Origin: an uncultured Eubacteriales bacterium
GTDB lineage: Bacteria; Bacillota; Clostridia; Oscillospirales; Acutalibacteraceae
Direction: 5' to 3'
Length of the DNA: 5,153 nucleotides
NCBI GenBank assembly: GCA_948815685.1
Contig: CAQJOC010000081.1
Location: forward strand, 1 to 5,153
Shown: piece by piece, positions 1-4,978 of the stretch
Layout of the letters: the number at the start of each line of letters is the position of its first letter
Position numbering within the stretch: the first letter of the stretch is position 1
Made by a program: the position numbers and the translations under genes
Notes under the pieces: model-generated
Databases searched by the model: none
Told to the model about the DNA's origin: nothing
Seen by the model: the letters and a program-made list of their open reading frames with translations, nothing else

Positions 1-86
1 ATATAAAGATATGAGTTATGAAAATAAATATAGAAAACGAACAATATAGGCGCAGTGGTCATACGCTGAAAAATGCACAAAGCTAA

Positions 87-121
87 GGTATAGTTACCGA
101 TTAGCGGGGGTAACTATAACC
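87..121 (-). terminator. Hairpin downstream of the yabE-like gene, possible weak terminator
   Basis: Beginning 35 nt after the yabE-like stop, the minus strand can form a 9-bp uninterrupted stem (ATAGTTACC with GGTAACTAT), extended by three GGT/ACC pairs across a one-base bulge, around a roughly 10-nt loop. The position suits the end of the transcript. However, the stem is not followed at once by a T run: the next bases are TTAGCTTTGTGCATTTTT. It is therefore not a textbook intrinsic terminator and could be a 3'-end stabilising structure instead. Nothing else is recognisable in 1-155. Confidence 0.4.
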
Positions 122-155
122 ATAATTAATAGAATAAATATAAAATTTAAAATGC

Positions 156-1403
156 TTAGTTTAAGATATACACTTTAACAGTCCTGCGGCCGAAATTTAA
201 ACATTTTTGAGTGGACTCCATATAGAGGTCAACCAAAGCAGTTCCCTGCCTTAAAGCTCCTCCTGTATCAGAAGCAGTCGCATATCCGTAAACATAACCA
301 TCAGTAGTAGTAATGTACATTCTAGTTCCATAAGGAATTATTTTAGGATTTACAGCCACAGTACCATAACTAGGAACAGTTCCGGTAGAAGTTTTTGCCC
401 AGGGGTCTGCTGTATAAGCAGTACCTGAACCTGTTAAAACTTTAGAATATGATAAAGGTTTACCATTATGGTCAGTTATAGTCCCAACAGCACTACTACT
501 TACAGGTTTAGATGGATTATTCCCTGTAGAAACTTGCACAGTTTGGTCCTTTTTCTTTGTACCGACTAAAATCACTTCATCTGTCGGCTGAACTGTTACT
601 TTGTTTTTTATTTCTTCAGATTGTACAATTTCACCATTCTTAAGAGTCTCTTTTATAACAATTTCACTTTCGCCATTGACACCTTTAACTAAAACCTGGG
701 TTGTGCCTTCGTCTAGGTAGTCTACATTCTTTCTTACTGTTTTATATGGGACATTTTTAGTGGTTATTTTATTTCTATAACCAACTCTTTCGATAGAAAT
801 TTTCATGTTATCTGTAACTATTGCAGATAAATCTATATCTATCACATCATTTTCATATAAAGGGATTTCTAAAAATTTAAGTGCTTCAGCGACAGTCAGA
901 CCCAGAGGAATACCGTATTCTTTGGTTCGCCCGTCAGCGGATATTATTACTTTTTGATAACGCTTTATAGAAATATTCATATTGGGTTCAAGATTTGTAT
1001 GTAAATCCGGACTAACCTTGTCGTCTTCACCTAAAGTTACTCCCGAACCAGATATCGCATCAGAAACTGTTCCCATAACAAATTTTAAAGGAATATTCTT
1101 CCCATCTGCCGAAATGTTTACATTAAATGCACGTTTTATAACTATTTCAGTCGAATTATCAGGATTGTCGATTCTAAAAATTAAATCTTCCGGTTGTAAA
1201 TTGATATTTGCTTGCTCTATTATTTTGTGGGTATCTGTATTTATTGTTACTACAGAAATAGAATTTTCACCATCATGGATATCAACTCGCTTGCTGAAAG
1301 CACCAACTGTAAATATTGAAACAAAAAGCAGACACCCCATCGTAGTTAATGCAACCAAACGTCTAAGTTGTCTGAAAATTTCTTTTTTGGCATTATCTTT
1401 CAT
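156..1403 (-). CDS. yabE: YabE-like cell-wall protein: DUF348 x3, G5 and 3D domains (putative peptidoglycan hydrolase)
   Basis: The predicted product is a 415-residue membrane-anchored or secreted wall protein. After a basic N-terminus (KKEIFRQLRR) a hydrophobic segment covers about residues 16-36; no lipobox is evident. Three ubiquitin-like DUF348 repeats follow at about 39-93, 94-148 and 149-206. A G5 domain, which in this family binds wall polymers, spans about 207-287. A Ser/Thr-rich linker then leads to a C-terminal 3D domain (about 325-415). Its conserved aspartates are visible in TAD (D333), SDTGG (D379) and VDLY (D392), and it ends in the usual GRRTVKVYIL strand. 3D domains are double-psi beta barrels of the MltA/YuiC lytic transglycosylase type, so peptidoglycan cleavage is likely but not shown here. 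Order and length match Bacillus YabE (about 437 aa). I chose ATG at 1403 because AAGGAGG lies 9 nt upstream; the in-frame TTG two codons earlier is only 3 nt from it. The gene has its own promoter and a WalR-like upstream site. Confidence 0.9.
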   Translation of the reverse strand: MKDNAKKEIFRQLRRLVALTTMGCLLFVSIFTVGAFSKRVDIHDGENSISVVTINTDTHKIIEQANINLQPEDLIFRIDNPDNSTEIVIKRAFNVNISADGKNIPLKFVMGTVSDAISGSGVTLGEDDKVSPDLHTNLEPNMNISIKRYQKVIISADGRTKEYGIPLGLTVAEALKFLEIPLYENDVIDIDLSAIVTDNMKISIERVGYRNKITTKNVPYKTVRKNVDYLDEGTTQVLVKGVNGESEIVIKETLKNGEIVQSEEIKNKVTVQPTDEVILVGTKKKDQTVQVSTGNNPSKPVSSSAVGTITDHNGKPLSYSKVLTGSGTAYTADPWAKTSTGTVPSYGTVAVNPKIIPYGTRMYITTTDGYVYGYATASDTGGALRQGTALVDLYMESTQKCLNFGRRTVKVYILN

Positions 1404-1412
1404 TAACAATGT

Positions 1413-1419
1413 CCTCCTT
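1413..1419 (-). promoter_or_regulatory. Strong ribosome binding site of the yabE-like gene
   Basis: AAGGAGG lies 9 nt before the ATG at 1403. It lies only 3 nt before the in-frame TTG at 1409, so it decides the start in favour of ATG. Confidence 0.85.
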
Positions 1420-1420
1420 A

Positions 1421-1439
1421 TTGTTCACCACGTAAACAA
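1421..1439 (-). promoter_or_regulatory. Leader hairpin immediately upstream of the yabE-like ribosome binding site
   Basis: On the minus strand TTGTTTAC-GTG-GTGAACAA can fold into an 8-bp stem (one U-G wobble) with a 3-nt loop, ending one base before the TAAGGAGG element. The pairing is seen directly; a role in translation or mRNA stability is inference. With one substitution at the wobble position it is also a DNA inverted repeat, so it could instead be a protein-binding site. Confidence 0.4.
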
Positions 1440-1505
1440 AAAAACACTATTTTGTAATTTAATGTTTTAAAAGTAACACAGCTGTACATATATCAGTTTA
1501 ATCTT

Positions 1506-1534
1506 AGTTTATTCAAAAAAATATATGTTGTCAA
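1506..1534 (-). promoter_or_regulatory. Candidate sigma-A promoter of the yabE-like gene
   Basis: On the minus strand the -35 is a perfect TTGACA (1534-1529). It is followed by a 17-nt A+T-rich spacer and a -10 TAAACT (1511-1506, 4 of 6 to TATAAT). This predicts a start near 1499 and a leader of about 95 nt. It is the best sigma-A match in the intergenic region. The weak -10 would suit a gene needing an activator. A 6-1-6 inverted repeat (1531-1543) overlaps the -35. Confidence 0.65.
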
Positions 1535-1543
1535 ATCATTTGA
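1531..1543. promoter_or_regulatory. Inverted repeat overlapping the -35 of the yabE-like promoter, candidate operator
   Basis: TCAAAT-C-ATTTGA is a perfect 6-1-6 palindrome whose left arm includes four of the six -35 bases. Binding there would compete with RNA polymerase. The binding protein is unknown. Confidence 0.35.
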
Positions 1544-1592
1544 AACAATTTTTTTGTGAAACATGACATAAAATCGTTAAATATAGGTTATG

Positions 1593-1609
1593 AATATAAA
1601 TTTTATATT
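1593..1609. repeat. 17-bp A+T-only inverted repeat upstream of the yabE-like promoter
   Basis: AATATAAA-T-TTTATATT has perfect 8-bp arms and lies about 60 bp upstream of the -35 element. Because it contains only A and T in an A+T-rich region it may be chance. It could also be a bent or regulator-binding site. Confidence 0.3.
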
Positions 1610-1693
1610 AGAAATAAACTGATAATTTTGCGTTTCTGTTTAACATTTCAAGAACAAAAGGGGAGGGCTTTGTACAAATCGCCGAAAATAATA

Positions 1694-1720
1694 GTTACAA
1701 AACAGTTACAATAGATTACA
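1694..1720 (-). promoter_or_regulatory. WalR (YycF)-like direct-repeat box upstream of the yabE-like gene
   Basis: Reading the minus strand from 1720, the sequence is TGTAAT, 4 nt, TGTAAC, 5 nt, TGTAAC. The last two hexamers (1710-1705 and 1699-1694) exactly fit the published WalR consensus TGTWAH-N5-TGTWAH, and the third is out of phase by one base. WalR controls wall-hydrolase genes in Bacillus and relatives, including yocH, which also encodes a 3D-domain protein. The pair lies about 160 bp upstream of the -35, which is far for direct contact with polymerase. The sequence match is seen; the regulator is inference, and another OmpR-family response regulator such as a PhoP type could use similar repeats. 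Confidence 0.5.
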
Positions 1721-1762
1721 GTATTTAGATAATATATTCCGCAAATTTTCTTTAAATTGAAA

Positions 1763-1792
1763 TTTATAGTAAAATAATTTAAAAACTGTAAA
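1763..1792 (-). promoter_or_regulatory. Second candidate promoter toward the yabE-like gene
   Basis: On the minus strand TTTACA (1792-1787, 5 of 6 to TTGACA), an 18-nt spacer and TATAAA (1768-1763, 5 of 6 to TATAAT) form a fair sigma-A match. It lies just after the 1839-1888 terminator. Transcripts would start near 1756 and have a leader of about 350 nt running through the WalR-like repeats. In such an A+T-rich stretch a chance match is possible. Confidence 0.35.
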
Positions 1793-1838
1793 ATATAAAC
1801 TTGCTTTGTCCATTTTTATCTTATAATGCCAAATAAAA

Positions 1839-1888
1839 AAAGTAACTTTAAAAAATTTCTACAATTTCCCATTTTTTAAAGTTGCTTT
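1839..1888 (-). terminator. Intrinsic terminator with an 18-bp A+T-rich stem
   Basis: On the minus strand AAAGCAACTTTAAAAAAT pairs with ATTTTTTAAAGTTACTTT, 18 bp with a single G-U wobble, around a 14-nt loop. The T run at the 3' arm continues into TTTTATTT. It would end transcripts coming from the 167-aa gene and insulate the yabE-like promoters. It sits about 230 nt after that stop codon. The reverse reading has only a short T run, so minus-strand termination is favoured. Few G-C pairs make the stem softer than usual. Confidence 0.65.
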
Positions 1889-2115
1889 ACTATAAAAAGT
1901 GTATTTACAAAAGGAAAACAAATATTCCGAGGTCTGATGAAATGTGCGTAGATTAAGAGAGTTCCCACAATTTTTGCAGTATAAAGATGTTAAAATATAT
2001 AATAAATAAAACATCGACGTAAGGCTACATATCAGTTTCGGCACTCGCTATGCACTACGGCAGTATAAAATATACATGAAAACAAATGTTCAAGCACACA
2101 AAGTGCCAGTGGTGT

Positions 2116-2619
2116 TTACTCTAAGCTCTTTTTTCCAAAGTGATAACCGAGCGGACCAGCTATACCGGCCCCCAGCAAAAAAGCACCCCCCAATACAGCG
2201 GCAGCTATTAACTTTGCCTTTTTCATTCCGCCTTTACTTTTTTGTATTATTTTATCCTGTATATCTTTAGGAAGTTCTGAAATATCAATCTCTCTTTCCA
2301 TCAGATCCGGAGGTATCTCTGAAAGGTCAGCCTCCCGTTTGCCTACAAATCCTCCGAATATACCATCAAGTTCTGAATTGCCCAATTTTATCTTTTTTTC
2401 ATTTGCGTAAGCTATCAGGCTATCAAATAATTCAGCGTCTTCTTCAGTGTACTCTATACCTTTTTGAGATAAAATTGCTTTAATCTTTCCTATTCTTTCT
2501 TCCTTTGACATAGGTTCGTTTTGCATTGTTGAAATTTCTTTGCGAAAGTCTTCGCTCTTTTGCAAATTTACAATTTTCTTTTCTTGCTCAGTTAATTTCT
2601 CATATTCACTACTATGCAT
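2116..2619 (-). CDS. Unassigned 167-aa protein with a GG-containing N-terminal domain and C-terminal membrane helix
   Basis: I do not recognise a characterised family. Residues 1-80 are charged and helical in character. Within them the stretch KAILSQKGIEYTEEDAELF, followed by SELDGIFGG ending at G90, resembles the fold signature and double-glycine end of Nif11-type RiPP leaders. Residues 97-124 form a tandem 14-residue repeat (ADLSEIPPDLMERE then IDISELPKDIQDKI). After a basic KSKGGMKKAK patch, residues 136-158 form one hydrophobic, glycine-rich helix with GxxxG-type spacing, and the C-terminus is short and basic (FGKKSLE). No N-terminal signal peptide is visible, so it may be tail-anchored. 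The start is well supported: GGTGGTGAT matches the 16S tail with the GG core 7 nt before the ATG. It has its own promoter about 100 nt after cdaR, and no transporter, protease or modification gene is adjacent in the window. Coding is likely; the function is unknown. Confidence 0.8.
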   Translation of the reverse strand: MHSSEYEKLTEQEKKIVNLQKSEDFRKEISTMQNEPMSKEERIGKIKAILSQKGIEYTEEDAELFDSLIAYANEKKIKLGNSELDGIFGGFVGKREADLSEIPPDLMEREIDISELPKDIQDKIIQKSKGGMKKAKLIAAAVLGGAFLLGAGIAGPLGYHFGKKSLE

Positions 2620-2622
2620 AAA

Positions 2623-2631
2623 ATCACCACC
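2623..2631 (-). promoter_or_regulatory. Ribosome binding site of the 167-aa gene
   Basis: GGTGGTGAT matches the GGAGGTGAT anti-SD complement with one mismatch. Its GGTGG core is 7 nt before the ATG at 2619. This supports both the start and the reality of the gene. Confidence 0.75.
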
Positions 2632-2678
2632 ATATTTTAATTATTTTGATAAAATTGTTAATTAAACCATATATTACT

Positions 2679-2690
2679 TTACTATAGTAA
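2679..2690. promoter_or_regulatory. 12-bp perfect palindrome over the -10 element, candidate operator
   Basis: TTACTATAGTAA is a perfect palindrome that contains the whole -10 hexamer of the 167-aa gene's promoter. A dimeric repressor bound there would block initiation. No regulator gene is in the window and I cannot name a family with this site. Confidence 0.4.
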
Positions 2691-2712
2691 CATTTTTAAT
2701 TAAAAAAATCAA
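2684..2712 (-). promoter_or_regulatory. Candidate extended -10 promoter of the 167-aa gene
   Basis: In the cdaR-167aa gap the minus strand carries TTGATT (2712-2707), a 17-nt spacer ending in TGT, and TACTAT (2689-2684), so the -10 is preceded by the TGn extension. The predicted start is near 2677 with a leader of about 58 nt. I see no terminator between cdaR and this gene, so read-through from cdaAR is also possible. Confidence 0.55.
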
Positions 2713-2718
2713 CTATTT

Positions 2719-4011
2719 TTATGAGATTTCAATATTGACTAAATATTTCCCATAAGCCCAAACATCATTATAATTTTTTACTGTTATCAGTACCGGTATT
2801 TCCATTGAACCACTCAAATCTTCTTTCCCACCTAAATCTATCTGTGCGGTTATATTTTCTGCGCTCATATATCTAATACTATTTGATGGACCAACTAATT
2901 TTACATCTATTTTATCCGTATAAACTTTAGTTGTTTTTCCCTCTGGAACATTTAAAAATGATATCTGATCGACGCAAAACGTCCTTTCTTTAAATCCTGA
3001 AGTATTAATAAAAACTTCTACGGAATAAATATTATTTAAACTTCGGCAACCATTTGGAAGGTCAATTTGTATACTCATCCTATTTTTTTGTACATTTAAT
3101 TCACTAAAATCTATAGGGGCAAGCTCTATTGCCGTCATATCTCCTATCTGTTCCTCCGGTCCCGCTATTTCCAAAGAAGCAGGAACAGTCTTAACTATTG
3201 AAGATAAATTTAAACCCGATGGTGTATTTTTAAAATTGGGTTTTATCGATATATTTCTTCTCATCAAAACAGGAATCGTAACTTCAACTTCTTTTACCGT
3301 AGAGGAAATCGTTTCGCTTATAATTTGTTCTCCGTATGCATCATACATAATAATGGGAGATTTTGTTGTAAATGTCCCTTGAAGCTCTTGGTCAATATGT
3401 CCTTTTACGCAAATTTTTTTTATTTTTGAAATTTCAGATTCCGGACCCGACAATACAGCCTTTGGAGAAGATAAAACCGTAGCTCCTAAAAAATAATTGG
3501 GATTTGCTGAAAACTCAAACTCCGGTTCTATGTTAAATTCAGCTTCTCTGTACCTGTCTACCATAATAGTAACAAATGTCGGCTGTACTCCGGATGCAAA
3601 TTCATAATTAGAAATAAGTCCGGTTTTTTTAGCTGTAAGTTCCAAGGTATATGTCCCGGGAGAAGTTATGGTACTTGCTGCCTGAGGAACCGTAATTAAT
3701 ATATCATCTTTGGTAACTTGTCCTACAATAACTTTGTTTCCAGATATATCAATTTGTGCTTTTATATCTTGTCCGCTGAATATCCTTAGACCATCTTGTA
3801 CGGCACTTTCAGAAAGACTTATGCTTACCGGAATATCCGATATAGTTACCGGCGTACTGTCAGCTCCTCCGGCGTTTACTCCAATCCATATTGCAAAGGA
3901 AACAAAAACAGAAAATAAAAATACCAACTTATTGTCATAAAAAATTTTGTTTATACTTATTTTAGTTAGTTTCCCTTTTAACAAATCCCGCCAACTCTTC
4001 AACGTAATCAC
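2719..4011 (-). CDS. cdaR: CdaR (YbbR-domain) regulator and partner of the diadenylate cyclase CdaA
   Basis: The product is a 430-residue single-pass membrane protein. A short basic cytoplasmic N-terminus precedes a transmembrane helix at about 28-47 (LVFLFSVFVSFAIWIGV). The rest lies outside the membrane and forms four YbbR repeats at about 52-152, 155-247, 249-336 and 341-430. The inter-strand motif recurs as SGP (188-190), AGP (283-285) and VGP (373-375), about 90-95 residues apart. In Bacillus, Listeria and Staphylococcus, CdaR (YbbR) binds CdaA and modulates c-di-AMP synthesis. Bacillus CdaR is about 483 aa with four repeats, so this is a slightly compact full-length version. It starts 25 nt after cdaA and is clearly co-transcribed. 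The start is a GTG with AAAAGGG 5 nt upstream. A TTG at 4002, with GGTGAT 4 nt upstream, is a credible alternative that would remove three residues. The usual downstream neighbour glmM is missing here. Confidence 0.93.
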   Translation of the reverse strand: MITLKSWRDLLKGKLTKISINKIFYDNKLVFLFSVFVSFAIWIGVNAGGADSTPVTISDIPVSISLSESAVQDGLRIFSGQDIKAQIDISGNKVIVGQVTKDDILITVPQAASTITSPGTYTLELTAKKTGLISNYEFASGVQPTFVTIMVDRYREAEFNIEPEFEFSANPNYFLGATVLSSPKAVLSGPESEISKIKKICVKGHIDQELQGTFTTKSPIIMYDAYGEQIISETISSTVKEVEVTIPVLMRRNISIKPNFKNTPSGLNLSSIVKTVPASLEIAGPEEQIGDMTAIELAPIDFSELNVQKNRMSIQIDLPNGCRSLNNIYSVEVFINTSGFKERTFCVDQISFLNVPEGKTTKVYTDKIDVKLVGPSNSIRYMSAENITAQIDLGGKEDLSGSMEIPVLITVKNYNDVWAYGKYLVNIEIS

Positions 4012-4036
4012 CCAGACCCTTTTGCATTAAGTCAAA

Positions 4037-4915
4037 TTAAGGCTGTTTATCGCCTCTGCTCTTTTTTAATGTCGCCAAAAATCCTTTATAAGAAATATTA
4101 TTTTGTAAAAGAAGATTATTAAGTGTATCTTTAAGAGTTTCTTTATCAAATCCTTGTTTTAATTTACCATTAACTGCAATAGAAATACTTCCTGTTTCTT
4201 CTGAAACAACAACTGCAACCGCATCGGAATTTTCGCTAATTCCAATTGCAGCTCTATGCCTTGTTCCAAACTCATTTCCCAAATTTTCGTTTCGGGTTAA
4301 CGGAAGTATACACCCTCCGGCATAAATCAGTCCATCTTTTACAATCATGGCCCCATCATGTAAGGGAGCTTTATTGTAAAAAATATTTGATATAAGCTCT
4401 ATTGACGGTTCAGCCTTTATCATTGTTCCCGTATCTATTATTTCTCCGAGTTTTGTTTTTCTTTCAAAAACAATTAAAGCTCCAACCCGTGCTTCCTGAA
4501 AAATCATCACAGAATCCGCAACCACGTTCGTTGTGTTCCGTACTCTCTGTATATATGTATCTTCATCGCCAATCATATAATTCAGCGACCAATAGTTCCC
4601 GAGTTTACTCCTTCCCAAATGTTCAAGGGCTCTCCTAAGTTCAGGCTGGAAGACAATCAATATTGCCAAAAAACTGAATTGAAAAAAATTACTGAGCAAA
4701 GTACTGAGCATCCCAAGCTTAAACTGTTGGGAAACCGCATATGCAATTAATAATATAAAGATTCCTTTTACCAGTTGTTCTGCACGTGTCTCTTGTATCA
4801 GCTTAATAAATCCGTATATTAAGAATGCAACTATAAGAATATCTGCACCGTCTGATAACCTGAAAGTGTTCATCAGACTTATAAACGTATGCCATATCCC
4901 CAATAAAAAATCCAT
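4037..4915 (-). CDS. cdaA: CdaA (DisA_N/DAC-domain) membrane diadenylate cyclase
   Basis: CdaA condenses two ATP into cyclic di-AMP, the second messenger that controls potassium and osmolyte uptake and wall homeostasis. The 292-residue product has three predicted transmembrane helices at about 24-40, 49-66 and 72-91, then a linker helix (about 91-125) and a cytoplasmic DAC domain (about 130-275). Both catalytic signatures are intact: DGA at 187-189 (in APLHDGAMIV) and GTRHR at 217-221. An active enzyme is therefore expected. The length is close to the family's 270-285 aa. I chose ATG at 4915 because GGAAGG lies 9 nt upstream; the ATG at 4936 would add seven residues (MGGRKKI) but has no good SD. 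The gene heads a cdaA-cdaR operon with a candidate promoter at 4979-5006. Confidence 0.95.
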   Translation of the reverse strand: MDFLLGIWHTFISLMNTFRLSDGADILIVAFLIYGFIKLIQETRAEQLVKGIFILLIAYAVSQQFKLGMLSTLLSNFFQFSFLAILIVFQPELRRALEHLGRSKLGNYWSLNYMIGDEDTYIQRVRNTTNVVADSVMIFQEARVGALIVFERKTKLGEIIDTGTMIKAEPSIELISNIFYNKAPLHDGAMIVKDGLIYAGGCILPLTRNENLGNEFGTRHRAAIGISENSDAVAVVVSEETGSISIAVNGKLKQGFDKETLKDTLNNLLLQNNISYKGFLATLKKSRGDKQP

Positions 4916-4921
4916 AATTTT

Positions 4922-4930
4922 CTTCCTTCC
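4922..4930 (-). promoter_or_regulatory. Ribosome binding site that decides the cdaA start
   Basis: GGAAGGAAG sits just upstream of the ATG at 4915 (GGAAGG core 9 nt away). It lies inside the reading frame if translation began at the ATG at 4936. It therefore argues for the shorter product. Confidence 0.6.
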
Positions 4931-4978
4931 ACCCATAAGCTTTTAGCCTATGCAATAGAAATGCAAATAACATTAATA

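Larger units (their letters stand above)
1404..2115. other. 712-nt gene-free interval between the 167-aa gene and the yabE-like gene
   Basis: No convincing coding frame is present on either strand. Reading in the direction of transcription, it holds about 227 nt of unexplained sequence after the 167-aa gene, including a G+C-rich patch at 2015-2064. Next comes a terminator hairpin (1839-1888), then the regulatory region of the yabE-like gene with two candidate promoters, a WalR-like box, several palindromes and a leader hairpin. I looked for c-di-AMP (ydaO) and c-di-GMP riboswitch cores and did not find them. Confidence 0.7.

Noticed and set aside
982..1470. Plus-strand 162-codon frame opposite the yabE-like gene.
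   Set aside because: It is antisense to well-supported DUF348 coding sequence, has no convincing ribosome binding site and no recognisable protein features. The shorter plus-strand frames opposite cdaR, cdaA and the 167-aa gene are shadows in the same way.
1670..1714. Plus-strand 14-codon frame starting TTG behind GGGGAGG.
   Set aside because: Very short, non-ATG start, ends inside the WalR-like repeats, and no promoter or conserved features were seen. The SD-like G run is better seen as part of the regulatory region.
1934..1970. CTGATGA on the plus strand, resembling the hammerhead ribozyme core.
   Set aside because: No following stem II and GAAA core segment, and no matching cleavage-site stem, so the match is likely chance.
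1859..2044. Minus-strand 61-codon frame with a YCKNCGNSL zinc-ribbon-like motif.
   Set aside because: It starts with a GTG lacking a Shine-Dalgarno sequence, has no second CxxC pair, and its stop lies inside the loop of the terminator hairpin. It could be a decayed remnant but is not supportable as a gene.
1889..2060. GCCGAAACTGATATGTAGCC on the minus strand looked faintly like the 3' conserved part of the ydaO (c-di-AMP) riboswitch, a tempting idea next to cdaA.
   Set aside because: The other conserved blocks of that riboswitch are absent in the right order and the match itself is poor. The yabE-like gene would also be separated from it by a terminator.
2085..2104. Small hairpin (GGCAC-TTTGT-GTGCT, minus strand) just after the 167-aa stop, considered as its terminator.
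   Set aside because: Only about 5 bp including a wobble, and followed by a mixed tail rather than a T run. The 1839-1888 hairpin is far better.
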